A stretch of 36,512 nucleotides of DNA, from the NCBI RefSeq assembly GCF_042658685.1, contig NZ_JBHSQY010000011.1. The stretch is one strand, 5' to 3'. This document shows, piece after piece, positions 17,850 through 24,969 of this stretch (within the stretch, counting starts at the first letter, position 1; each line of letters opens with the position of its first letter). Below the pieces are notes generated by a model that was not told where the DNA came from, made no database searches, and worked only from the letters and a program-made list of their open reading frames with translations. Source of the DNA: Macrococcoides bohemicum. Lineage in GTDB: Bacteria > Bacillota > Bacilli > Staphylococcales > Staphylococcaceae. The position numbers were made by a program, and so were the translations under genes.

Positions 17850-18415
17850 ACATCACCATTATATTGATTCATAACATTTTCGAATCGCTCTCCACCGATA
17901 AATGTTTCAAGTGCTTCGATTGTATGATCAATCACTTTCTGCATCGTTATCATTTCGTCTTCACTAAATTTCTGCAATACATAATCAACCACAGGTTTAC
18001 GACCTTCAGGACGACCAATGCCTAAACGAATACGCTTAAATTCCTGTGTCCCTAAATGTTGTATAATTGAGCGCATACCATTCTGTCCACCAGCAGAACC
18101 TTTCTGACGAATACGAATACGACCTTGTGGCATATCGAGATCGTCATATAGTACAACTAAATCCTCTACAGCTACCTTATAATAATCCATTAACGGACGA
18201 ACCGCTTCACCTGATAAATTCATATACGTCATCGGTTCAATAATCAGCACTTTCTCACCATTAATATTTGCTACTGTATAGTTTCCTTTAAATTTCTGTT
18301 TGTCTAACTCTATATTATATTTCTTCAAAAATTCATCTACGACCATAAAACCTACATTATGTCGTGTATCTTCATATTTCTTACCTATATTACCTAATCC
18401 AACGATACATTTCAT
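17846..18415 (-). CDS. pth: Peptidyl-tRNA hydrolase
   Basis: Pth releases peptides from prematurely dissociated peptidyl-tRNA and is essential. The 189-aa product opens KCIVGLGNIGKKYEDTRHNVGF, with the active-site Asn9 and catalytic His19. It continues with PMTYMNLSGEAV, VLYDDLDMPQGRIRIR and GSAGGQNGMRSIIQHLGT, all signature regions. GGAGG is 8 nt before the ATG. It overlaps mfd by 4 nt and stands behind the ctc terminator, so it is probably transcribed both by readthrough and from a start I cannot place. Confidence 0.96.
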   Translation of the reverse strand: MKCIVGLGNIGKKYEDTRHNVGFMVVDEFLKKYNIELDKQKFKGNYTVANINGEKVLIIEPMTYMNLSGEAVRPLMDYYKVAVEDLVVLYDDLDMPQGRIRIRQKGSAGGQNGMRSIIQHLGTQEFKRIRLGIGRPEGRKPVVDYVLQKFSEDEMITMQKVIDHTIEALETFIGGERFENVMNQYNGDV

Positions 18416-18455
18416 ATTTAAATCCTCCGCTTAATCATTATCACTATTATAATAT

Positions 18456-18485
18456 AAAAAAAGAGACATACAAATGCATGTCCCT
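18456..18485 (-). terminator. ctc intrinsic terminator
   Basis: On the minus strand GGGACAT pairs with ATGTCTC (one G-U) around an 8-nt loop, followed by seven U (18456-18462). Confidence 0.8.
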
Positions 18486-18498
18486 TGAATTCGAATAA

Positions 18499-19152
18499 TT
18501 ATTCAGCTTTTTCTTCTGATTTCTCTTCGCTTTCAACAGCTTCTTCTTCGGCTTCAACAGCTTCAGTTCCTTCTGCTTCTTCGCCTTCTTCAGCAGCCTC
18601 TTCAACTGTTGGAGGTACTACAGAAACGATTGCTTCATCATCTTCATTGTTGATTGTATAAGCTTTATCTGCTTTTAAATCACCAACAGTGATTGTATCA
18701 CCGATATTTAATTCAGTAACATCAACTTCGATGTTTTCAGGGATATCATCCGGTGTTGCAGTAACTGATAATTGGAATAATGGTTGTTGAACAACGCCGC
18801 CTTCTTTCACGCCTTCAGCTTCACCAACTAAGTTTACTATTACATCAACTGTTAATTCAGATTTCATATTGATTGCTAAAAAGTCGATATGCGTAATTTT
18901 GTTTTTAATTGGATTGATTTGGTAGTCAGATACCATAACTTTAACTGTGTTTGAATCTACTTCAAGTTCGATAACACCGTTACGCCCAACTTCACGGATT
19001 ACTTTAATGAAATCAACTTCTTCAACTTTAACTGAAGTATTTTTAGCACCATAACCGTATACTACAGCTGGAATCTTACCTTCGTTACGTACTTTGTTTA
19101 AACTTGAACGTGTTTGTTTACCTTGTCTAATCGTTGCTTTTAATTTACTCAT
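18499..19152 (-). CDS. ctc: Ribosomal protein bL25/Ctc, general stress form
   Basis: This is the long form of ribosomal protein bL25, which binds 5S rRNA. The N-terminal L25 domain is residues 1-95 (TIRQGKQTRSSLNKVRNEG, IPAVVYGYG, INPIKNKITHIDFL), followed by the TL5-type beta domain (about 96-185) and a very acidic Glu/Ala tail (about 186-217). Homologues of 200-220 aa are called Ctc. The frame extends 8 codons upstream to a GTG, but the ATG at 19152 lies 8 nt after AAAAGGAG. A sigma-B-type promoter and a leader of about 107 nt precede it. The order glmU-prs-ctc-pth is as in Bacillus, where ctc is a classical sigma-B target. Confidence 0.95.
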   Translation of the reverse strand: MSKLKATIRQGKQTRSSLNKVRNEGKIPAVVYGYGAKNTSVKVEEVDFIKVIREVGRNGVIELEVDSNTVKVMVSDYQINPIKNKITHIDFLAINMKSELTVDVIVNLVGEAEGVKEGGVVQQPLFQLSVTATPDDIPENIEVDVTELNIGDTITVGDLKADKAYTINNEDDEAIVSVVPPTVEEAAEEGEEAEGTEAVEAEEEAVESEEKSEEKAE

Positions 19153-19170
19153 AATTATTACTCCTTTTGT

Positions 19171-19258
19171 GCGCACTTCTTTGCGCTCCTACACCTTACC
19201 CATCAGTTGTGGTAACCTGCTTGCAAAGTGTTTATTTATCTTAAATGTTTAACACATA
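19171..19258 (-). other. Structured 5' leader of ctc with two exclusive pairings
   Basis: Between the predicted start (about 19258-19260) and the gene, the minus-strand RNA can form GCGCA/TGCGC (19171-19186, 6-nt loop) just before the Shine-Dalgarno sequence. Alternatively CTTTGC (19223-19228) can pair with GCAAAG (19079+100, that is 19179-19184), enclosing a TTACC/GGTAA hairpin (19196-19200 with 19211-19215). The two outer pairings share bases and cannot coexist. Regulation is inferred, not shown. Confidence 0.45.
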
Positions 19259-19266
19259 ATTTATAA

Positions 19267-19291
19267 ATACCCTGTTAAACTTCTTCTAAAC
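19267..19291 (-). promoter_or_regulatory. Sigma-B-type promoter for ctc
   Basis: The minus strand has GTTTAG (19286-19291), a 13-nt spacer and GGGTAT (19267-19272). The sigma-B consensus in Bacillus and Staphylococcus is GTTTAA, 12-15 nt, GGGTAT, so 11 of 12 positions match. Confidence 0.8.
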
Positions 19292-19320
19292 ATTTTTATT
19301 TTAAAAAATTTTTAATAACA

Positions 19321-19356
19321 AAAAAAGACACAATGTTACGCATAAACATTGTGTCT
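19321..19356 (-). terminator. prs intrinsic terminator
   Basis: A 12-bp stem AGACACAATGTT/AACATTGTGTCT (19326-19337 with 19345-19356) with a 7-nt loop is followed by six U on the minus strand. Confidence 0.92.
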
Positions 19357-19365
19357 AAAGCACTA

Positions 19366-20334
19366 TTAATCAAATAAAATACTTACAGATTCTTGTTCAT
19401 ATACACGAACGATTGCTTGTGCCAATAATTCACCAACCGATAATTGCTTAATTTTTGCTGGTTTATTTTCTTCAGGTAATAAAATAGAGTTTGTAACAAC
19501 TAATTCTTTAATTGCTGAATTTTCAATTCTTTCATAAGCAGGGCCTGATAATACAGGGTGTGTACAACATGCATATACTTCTTTTGCACCTTTGTCGATC
19601 AACGCTTGAGCAGCTAATGTGATTGTACCTGCTGTATCGATGATGTCATCAATGATGATTGCAGTTTTCCCATTAATATCACCCACGATATTCATAACTT
19701 CAGAAACATTTGGTTTTGGACGACGTTTATCGATAATTGCGATCGGTGCTTTTAATCGATCTGCCATCTTACGCGCACGTGTCACTCCACCATGGTCAGG
19801 TGAAACAATAACCAATGAATCTTTATCGATTTCTTCTTTCGCTTCGAAGTAATCAGAAAGAATAGGTACGCCCATTAAATGGTCAATCGGTAAATCAAAG
19901 AAACCTTGAATTTGAGGTGCATGTAAATCTAAAGCAATAACGCGGTCTGCACCAGCTTTTTCAATCATATCTGCAACTAATTTCGCAGTGATTGGTTCAC
20001 GACTACGTGCTTTACGGTCTTGACGTGCATAACCATAATAAGGCATTACAACGTTAATTGTTACTGCTGAAGCACGTTTTAATGCATCAATCATGATTAA
20101 TAATTCCATTAAATGTTCATTTACCGGATTAGATGTCGGTTGAACGATAAATACATCACATCCACGAATACTTTCTTCGATGTTGATTTGAACTTCTCCA
20201 TCACTGAAACGTTTAACGCTTGATTTTCCTAAAGGAATCCCTACCTCTTTAGCAATTTCTTCAGCTAAAGGCTGGTTAGCGTTTAGAGAAAAAATCTTTA
20301 AAGTTGTATTTCTGTATTCATTATTCATCATCAT
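19366..20334 (-). CDS. prs: Ribose-phosphate pyrophosphokinase (PRPP synthetase)
   Basis: Prs makes PRPP from ribose 5-phosphate and ATP for purine, pyrimidine, histidine, tryptophan and NAD synthesis. The class I enzyme of about 322 aa shows FSDGEVQINIEESIRGCDVF, the ATP-binding YYGYARQDRK, DLHAPQIQGFFD with the metal-binding His, the flexible catalytic loop SPDHGGVTRARKMAD, and the PRPP loop TAIIIDDIIDTAGT. Three ATG codons stand in a row; the first is 9 nt after a poor ribosome site (GGGGG), while the second would match the 321-aa staphylococcal form. No terminator separates it from glmU, so the two are probably cotranscribed. Confidence 0.96.
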   Translation of the reverse strand: MMMNNEYRNTTLKIFSLNANQPLAEEIAKEVGIPLGKSSVKRFSDGEVQINIEESIRGCDVFIVQPTSNPVNEHLMELLIMIDALKRASAVTINVVMPYYGYARQDRKARSREPITAKLVADMIEKAGADRVIALDLHAPQIQGFFDLPIDHLMGVPILSDYFEAKEEIDKDSLVIVSPDHGGVTRARKMADRLKAPIAIIDKRRPKPNVSEVMNIVGDINGKTAIIIDDIIDTAGTITLAAQALIDKGAKEVYACCTHPVLSGPAYERIENSAIKELVVTNSILLPEENKPAKIKQLSVGELLAQAIVRVYEQESVSILFD

Positions 20335-20421
20335 TTTGTAATGCCCCCATTTTAGATATCGTATTATTTATCGCTTTCTGTATATGAAATAACTTTACTA
20401 TGACCTTAATATTATACATTA

Positions 20422-21780
20422 CTATGCTTTATCGTAGTAGCCTTCTTTTGTAGTTTGTCTTGCACGTCCTAATGCCAGACTTTTATTTGGCACATCATCT
20501 GTAATGGTAGAGCCTGCAGCCACAAAAGATTCATCTCCAATATGAACTGGCGCCACAAGATTTGAATTACATCCGATAAACGAATCTTTACCAACAACAG
20601 TTTTAAACTTGTTTTTGCCATCATAATTTACAGTAATCGCACCACAACCAACGTTTGTACGTGCACCGATTTCAGCATCACCAATATAGCTTAAATGTGA
20701 CACTTTCGCTTCATCTTCTAGTTTAGATTTTTTAATTTCTACGAAGTTACCGATCTTAACTTCTTTACCTATATCACTACCTGGACGAAGCTGTGCAAAT
20801 GGCCCAATTGTCGTTCTTTCATCAACAAATGATTCTGAAATATATGATTGTTTTACTGTAACATCGTCCTTTATTTCACTATTCTCAATCGTAGTGTGCG
20901 CAGTAATTACTACGCCTTCACCAATTTTAGTATTCCCTTTTAACATAACGCCTGGCTCAATAACAGTATCCGCTCCGATTTCAACATCTTTATCAATATA
21001 CGTTGTCAGCGGATCAATAATTGTCACACCATTCATCATGTGCATTTTATTAATACGTAAACGCATCGTTTGTTCAGCAATCGATAAATTATAGCGATCA
21101 TTTATACCTAACGTTTCACTGAAATCTTCAGTAACAAACGCTTCTACAATTTCACCTTGTGCACGTAATAATTTAATCACGTCAGGTAGATAATACTCAC
21201 CTTGTGCATTATCATTATCAACTTGCTTTAATAATTCGAATAATAATTTATTATCAAAACAGAAAGTACCAGAACTAATTTCATTGACTAATTTTTCTTC
21301 AATGTTAGCATCCTTTTCTTCTACAATACGTTCAACACTACCGTGTTCGTCACGAATAATACGTCCATATCCGAACGGTGTATTCGTTTTAGCTGAAAGA
21401 ATCGTTGCTTTTGCACCAGTTGTTTCATGATGTGCTACAAAGCCTTGAATTGTCTCTTCTGAAATTAAAGGTGTGTCTCCACAAATTACAATTGTCGTAC
21501 CTTCTTTATCTGCTAAATGCTCTGCAGCCATTTGAACAGCGTGTGCAGTCCCTAATTGTTCTGTCTGCATGCTGAATTGAGATTGATCTGCTAAAGCACG
21601 CTTTACATCTTCAGCGCCATATCCAACGATTGTAACGATATCTGTTACACCTGCTGCTTTAATATTATCTATTACATGCTGTACCATTGGTTTACCACAG
21701 ACAGGATGTAATACTTTATGTAGTTTTGACTTCATTCGTGTCCCTTTTCCTGCAGCTAAAATAACAGCTTGTTTTGTCAT
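20422..21780 (-). CDS. glmU: Bifunctional GlmU: GlcN-1-P acetyltransferase / GlcNAc-1-P uridyltransferase
   Basis: GlmU makes UDP-GlcNAc, the precursor of peptidoglycan and teichoic acids. The N-terminal nucleotidyltransferase has LAAGKGTRM (8-16) and CGDTPLI with the metal-binding Asp. The C-terminal half is a left-handed beta-helix of hexapeptide repeats with the acetyltransferase site (FVEIKKSKL, VSHLSYIGDAEIG, NYDGKNKFKT). The total of 452 aa is the normal length. The open frame runs 34 codons further upstream, but the ATG at 21780 is preceded by GGGGGATA at proper distance and gives the family N terminus MTKQAVILAAG. It follows spoVG after a terminator and has its own promoter candidate. 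Confidence 0.96.
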   Translation of the reverse strand: MTKQAVILAAGKGTRMKSKLHKVLHPVCGKPMVQHVIDNIKAAGVTDIVTIVGYGAEDVKRALADQSQFSMQTEQLGTAHAVQMAAEHLADKEGTTIVICGDTPLISEETIQGFVAHHETTGAKATILSAKTNTPFGYGRIIRDEHGSVERIVEEKDANIEEKLVNEISSGTFCFDNKLLFELLKQVDNDNAQGEYYLPDVIKLLRAQGEIVEAFVTEDFSETLGINDRYNLSIAEQTMRLRINKMHMMNGVTIIDPLTTYIDKDVEIGADTVIEPGVMLKGNTKIGEGVVITAHTTIENSEIKDDVTVKQSYISESFVDERTTIGPFAQLRPGSDIGKEVKIGNFVEIKKSKLEDEAKVSHLSYIGDAEIGARTNVGCGAITVNYDGKNKFKTVVGKDSFIGCNSNLVAPVHIGDESFVAAGSTITDDVPNKSLALGRARQTTKEGYYDKA

Positions 21781-21847
21781 ATATATTATCCCCCAGTAAA
21801 ACATTTTTTTATAAGCTATGAGATGTGTAATCTGCTCAGTTATTTTT

Positions 21848-21856
21848 ATTTTAACA
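21848..21856 (-). promoter_or_regulatory. Extended -10 promoter candidate for glmU
   Basis: The minus strand reads TATGTTAAAAT (TAAAAT at 21848-21853), the same 11-mer as in front of ftsH. It lies after the spoVG terminator and leaves a leader of about 60 nt. There is no clear -35. Confidence 0.5.
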
Positions 21857-21880
21857 TACATTATGTATATTTCGATAAAC

Positions 21881-21914
21881 AAAAAAGCGTGTCTGATAAT
21901 TTGTTATCAGACAC
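21881..21914 (-). terminator. spoVG intrinsic terminator
   Basis: An 11-bp stem GTGTCTGATAA/TTATCAGACAC (21889-21899 with 21904-21914) with a 4-nt loop is followed on the minus strand by GC and six U. Confidence 0.92.
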
Positions 21915-21932
21915 ACTTAAACACTATTTCAT

Positions 21933-22316
21933 TTATTTTAAATCTTCTTCAACTGTCGTTTGTGAATCAGATTCTACTAAATTAGGTGCTGTTTCACTGG
22001 TAGCATCTTCAGCAGTATCCACATCGTTATTATTATTCTTTCCTAACTCACTTGGATCAATCGCTTCAGTTTCGTCATATACTTTCATGACTGCAGCCTG
22101 AATCTCTTGACGCATCTCGCTATTGATTGGGTGGGCGATGTCACGGAATTCGCCATCTGCAGTACGTTTACTCGGCATTGCAACGAATAATCCGTTGTTC
22201 CCTTCAATAACGCGTAAATCATGAATGACAAATGCCTCATCCAGCGTAATTGATACCAATGCTTTCATTCTACTGTCTGTAGCTAATTTTCTCATTCTAA
22301 CATCTGTGACTTTCAT
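21933..22316 (-). CDS. spoVG: Regulatory nucleic-acid-binding protein SpoVG
   Basis: SpoVG binds DNA and RNA and in staphylococci affects capsule, exoprotein and antibiotic-tolerance genes. The first 85 or so residues are the conserved core (MKVTDVRMRKL, RMKALVSITLDEAFVIHDLRV broken only by conservative changes, FVAMPSKR, FRDIAHPINSEMRQEIQ). The protein is 127 aa, longer than the roughly 100-aa S. aureus form, because of an acidic, Asn-rich tail (GKNNNNDVDTAEDATSETA). AGGAGG lies 9 nt before the ATG. It is 36 nt downstream of ridA, forming the ridA(yabJ)-spoVG pair. I found no sigma-B promoter in front of ridA, although one is known in S. aureus. Confidence 0.96.
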   Translation of the reverse strand: MKVTDVRMRKLATDSRMKALVSITLDEAFVIHDLRVIEGNNGLFVAMPSKRTADGEFRDIAHPINSEMRQEIQAAVMKVYDETEAIDPSELGKNNNNDVDTAEDATSETAPNLVESDSQTTVEEDLK

Positions 22317-22352
22317 CTTAGATAGCCTCCTAATAAAATGTAAGTTAAAAAT

Positions 22353-22730
22353 CTACTTAACTTTTAGAGCTACCGCTTCAATCTCAACTTTCACATCTTT
22401 AGGAAGACGACTCACTTCAACACAACTTCTAGCAGGAAGGTGCTCATTGAAATATTCGCCATACACTTCGTTGATGATCGGGAAGTCATTCATATCACTA
22501 ATAAAAATCATTGTTTTTACTACTGAATTTAAATTCGATCCACTTTCTTCTAATACAGCTGATAAGTTTTCTAATACTTGCTTCGTTTGCTCTGCAACGT
22601 CATCACCTATTACTTCACCATCTATAGTCAGTGGAATTTGACCACTTGTATAAACCATATTGTTAACTACAACAGCGTGGCTGTATGGTCCAATTGCTGC
22701 TGGCGCATTTTTTGAAAAAATAGATTTCAT
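22353..22730 (-). CDS. ridA: RidA family enamine/imine deaminase (YabJ)
   Basis: RidA proteins hydrolyse reactive imines and enamines produced by PLP enzymes such as threonine dehydratase. The 125-aa product fits the trimer-forming family: APAAIGPYSHAV, VYTSGQIPL and the signature PARSCVEVSRLPKDVKVEIEAVA with the substrate-binding Arg101. AAGGAG lies 8 nt before the ATG, which is 15 nt after the purR stop. In Bacillus yabJ was linked to PurR-dependent purine regulation, consistent with its position. Confidence 0.94.
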   Translation of the reverse strand: MKSIFSKNAPAAIGPYSHAVVVNNMVYTSGQIPLTIDGEVIGDDVAEQTKQVLENLSAVLEESGSNLNSVVKTMIFISDMNDFPIINEVYGEYFNEHLPARSCVEVSRLPKDVKVEIEAVALKVK

Positions 22731-22745
22731 GATGATATCTCCTTT

Positions 22746-23573
22746 TTATTTAGAAAATTTTTCTAAGCAATTACCTTTTTCAACTGTAAAAGATTGATTA
22801 TATTCATCTACGTCGGATAATTTCACTAAAGAGGTATAGTCTTGAATCAAGCGATTTTTAACTTCTTTTGATTCTACTAAGACTGTTACCCCTTTAACAG
22901 TGGCTTTAAACTCATTCATTAAATTCATAACACCTGTAATTGATCCGCCTGCACGCATAAAATCATCTACAATTAAAACTTTTGAGCCTTCAGGCAATGT
23001 CCTTTTTGATAATACCATTGTTTCAATTTTTCGTGAAGAACCTGAAACATAATTTATCGAAACCGTTGATCCTTCTGTGACCTTATTGTCTTTACGAATT
23101 ACGACAACTGGTAGATTAAGTATACTTGCAACTGCGTTTGCTAATGAAATACCTTTCGTTGCAATCGTTACGACAGCATCTAACTCTTCATCCATATACA
23201 TCGTTGCAATGAGCTTTCCAACTTGATTTAATAGACTTGGTGTCCCTACAACATCAGACATGAAAAGATAGCCACCTGGCAGCAATCGTTCTTTCTCCTG
23301 CAGCATTTCACACAACTGAGAAATCAATTGATCTGCCTCTTTATAAAACATCTTATGTTTGAACGTTACACCACCACTTGCTCCTGCAGTAGTCGTGATT
23401 GTTCCGATTTCTTCTTTGATAAATGTATCTTTAATGATTTGTACATCTTCACTAATCGAAGATTTCGCCTGCCCGAATTTATCTACGAAATACGTCAATG
23501 GCACAAGCTCATTAGGATGACTCAACAAGTAACTTGTCATATAAACGATTCTTTCACTTCTTTTAAACTTCAT
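22746..23573 (-). CDS. purR: Purine operon repressor PurR
   Basis: PurR of Gram-positive bacteria represses purine synthesis genes and is released by PRPP. The 275-aa protein has a winged-helix DNA-binding N-terminal domain (residues 1-73, SERIVYMTSYLLSHPNELVP and KSSISEDVQIIK) and a phosphoribosyltransferase-like effector domain. The PRPP-binding motif VLIVDDFMRAGG is at 199-210. This is the type I PRTase architecture, unrelated to the LacI-type PurR of E. coli. A PurBox in the promoter suggests self-repression. The start follows GAGGG. Confidence 0.96.
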   Translation of the reverse strand: MKFKRSERIVYMTSYLLSHPNELVPLTYFVDKFGQAKSSISEDVQIIKDTFIKEEIGTITTTAGASGGVTFKHKMFYKEADQLISQLCEMLQEKERLLPGGYLFMSDVVGTPSLLNQVGKLIATMYMDEELDAVVTIATKGISLANAVASILNLPVVVIRKDNKVTEGSTVSINYVSGSSRKIETMVLSKRTLPEGSKVLIVDDFMRAGGSITGVMNLMNEFKATVKGVTVLVESKEVKNRLIQDYTSLVKLSDVDEYNQSFTVEKGNCLEKFSK

Positions 23574-23593
23574 TAAAATCCCTCTTTGCGCAT

Positions 23594-23628
23594 ATTATAC
23601 GTTAAATATACCATAAATGTTCGGGAAT
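23594..23628 (-). promoter_or_regulatory. purR promoter with PurBox
   Basis: On the minus strand ATTCCCGAACATT (23616-23628) matches 12 of 13 positions of the PurBox AWWWCCGAACWWT. A perfect TATAAT (23594-23599) follows; the PurBox overlaps where the -35 would be. The whole lies in the 61-nt gap between ispE and purR. I see only one box, whereas strongly regulated operons usually have two. Confidence 0.75.
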
Positions 23629-23634
23629 TTATAT

Positions 23635-24486
23635 TCATCCTAACATGCGCACCATATAAACTTCTTTGCAACAACCTTTAAGTGCATTGACAACACTCTT
23701 TGCCTGACGTTCTTTCGCTGCTAATCCGTAAACTGTCGGACCGCTACCACTCATCATCGCTATATCTGCGCCGGCTTTCATCATCGTGTCTTTTAATGTC
23801 TGTATAATCGGATGCATCTCTATCGTAACCGCTTCTAAACGATTTCCCAAATGGCGTATCATCTCGTTATAATCGCCATTCTCAATTGCTTCAGCACAAG
23901 CCTTACTATCAATTTTTGCGTGAGGTTTCGATAAGTCAAGTGCAGTATACACTTCTTGTGTAGAAACACTAATATCAGGTTTCGCTAAGATGACCCAGCA
24001 AGCAGGTGGTTTCGGTAAATGTTTCAACTGCTCACCACGACCTGTGCAAAGACTCGTCTTACCATGCACACAGAATGAAATATCTGAACCGATTTCAGCT
24101 GCATGTTCTGCCAATGTATCAAGCGATAAACCTAACTCAAACAATCTATTCATACCACGAAATGTCGCTGCTGCATCACTAGATCCACCCGCAAGCCCTG
24201 CTGCTATTGGAATCGTCTTATCTAACGTAATGGTAACACCAGAGTCCAGATTATAACGCTCCATCATAATCTTCGCTGCTTTATATGCTAAATTACGATT
24301 ATCATTGGGCACGTACAGATGCTCCACTTTTAATACAATTTGCTTGTCTTTACGCTTTTCTAAAGTTAATCGATCATATAAATCCACCGTTGTCATAATC
24401 ATCTCTACTTCATGATATCCATCTTCTCGTTTATATAAAGTGTCTAATGTCAAATTGATTTTTGCTGATGCATTTTCATAAATCAT
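23635..24486 (-). CDS. ispE: 4-diphosphocytidyl-2-C-methyl-D-erythritol kinase-like protein IspE
   Basis: This GHMP-family kinase of 283 aa has ASAKINLTLD at the N terminus, the glycine-rich ATP loop PIAAGLAGGSSDAAA (about residues 93-107) and the C-terminal MMSGSGPTVYG. The family phosphorylates CDP-methylerythritol in the MEP isoprenoid pathway. Staphylococci use the mevalonate pathway, so the true substrate in this organism is uncertain; an alternative role has been proposed for the staphylococcal homologue. GAGG stands 7 nt before the ATG. The position between veg and purR is conserved. Confidence 0.9.
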   Translation of the reverse strand: MIYENASAKINLTLDTLYKREDGYHEVEMIMTTVDLYDRLTLEKRKDKQIVLKVEHLYVPNDNRNLAYKAAKIMMERYNLDSGVTITLDKTIPIAAGLAGGSSDAAATFRGMNRLFELGLSLDTLAEHAAEIGSDISFCVHGKTSLCTGRGEQLKHLPKPPACWVILAKPDISVSTQEVYTALDLSKPHAKIDSKACAEAIENGDYNEMIRHLGNRLEAVTIEMHPIIQTLKDTMMKAGADIAMMSGSGPTVYGLAAKERQAKSVVNALKGCCKEVYMVRMLG

Positions 24487-24521
24487 AATAATTCCTCACT
24501 CATAGTATTTAATATTATATT

Positions 24522-24530
24522 ATTTTATCA
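24522..24530 (-). promoter_or_regulatory. Possible ispE promoter
   Basis: The minus strand has TGATAAAAT (TAAAAT at 24522-24527, TGN in front). A perfect TATAAT also occurs at 24539-24544 without a good -35. The region lies between the veg terminator and ispE, so a promoter is expected, but the choice is uncertain. Confidence 0.35.
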
Positions 24531-24565
24531 CAACTCACATTATACCTTTTCATGAAATGCAAAAT

Positions 24566-24609
24566 AAAAAAATTAAAACCTATTCCATATGGAATAGGTT
24601 TTAATTTTT
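24566..24609 (-). terminator. veg terminator, 42-nt perfect palindrome
   Basis: The palindrome 24568-24609 is perfect, centred on CCATATGG, and includes the veg stop codon. The minus-strand transcript ends in a U run (TTTTTTTATTTT). It would also fold on the plus strand. Confidence 0.9.
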
Positions 24610-24871
24610 ATTGAACAAGAAATTCTTCCTGCTGATCATTTACAAATGTTACTTGCACGTTTTCTGTCAATACGTCGGTATATGTATATGACACACGTTC
24701 AAAATTATGTTTATCTTGGTCTAATTCAACCACGAAAACTGATGGATAAGTTTCTTTAAGCACACCACGGCGCTCAATTAACTTTTTACGTCCTCCATTA
24801 GCTCTTAGTACAATCTGATTTCCTAACTGACAATCAAGAATTTTTTTGATGTCTACTAATGTTTTTGGCAT
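24608..24871 (-). CDS. veg: Veg family protein
   Basis: Veg is a small protein (87 aa here, 86 in Bacillus) highly expressed in growing cells; in Bacillus it stimulates biofilm matrix genes through SinR. The product has MPKTLVDIKKILD, a basic patch RANGGRKKLIERRGVLKETYPSVF (interrupted by no gaps) and a beta-rich C-terminal half, the whole being one small barrel-like domain. The ATG at 24871 is 6 nt after GAGGTGG; the open frame extends five codons further to a GTG. Two consensus promoters precede it. Confidence 0.93.
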   Translation of the reverse strand: MPKTLVDIKKILDCQLGNQIVLRANGGRKKLIERRGVLKETYPSVFVVELDQDKHNFERVSYTYTDVLTENVQVTFVNDQQEEFLVQ

Positions 24872-24896
24872 AGAAACCCACCTCACTATGCCTTAA

Positions 24897-24925
24897 ATTA
24901 TAACACTTTGCATATAAATAGTCAA
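24897..24925 (-). promoter_or_regulatory. veg promoter P1 (proximal)
   Basis: On the minus strand there is TTGACT (24920-24925), a 17-nt spacer and TATAAT (24897-24902): 11 of 12 consensus bases at optimal spacing. The start would be near 24890, about 20 nt before the gene. Confidence 0.88.
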
Positions 24926-24936
24926 TAAAATTTTTA

Positions 24937-24965
24937 ATTTTATCAATTTAAATTACACTTGTCAA
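24937..24965 (-). promoter_or_regulatory. veg promoter P2 (distal)
   Basis: On the minus strand there is TTGACA (24960-24965), a 17-nt spacer ending in TGA, and TAAAAT (24937-24942). It has a perfect -35 and an extended -10, lies just after the rsmA stop, and is 40 nt upstream of P1. Confidence 0.75.
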
Positions 24966-24969
24966 TATT

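Noticed and set aside
21781..21882. 34-residue N-terminal extension of glmU
   Set aside because: It crosses the intergenic promoter region up to the spoVG terminator and is not part of the family; the GGGGG site and the MTKQAVILAAG start fit better.
22731..22830. Sigma-B promoter for ridA-spoVG as reported in S. aureus
   Set aside because: Only a partial GTTG...GGTAAT match with wrong spacing is visible at the end of purR.
24568..24609. Perfect 42-nt palindrome as an operator or mobile-element end
   Set aside because: It sits at the veg stop codon and is followed by a U run, so an intrinsic terminator explains it.
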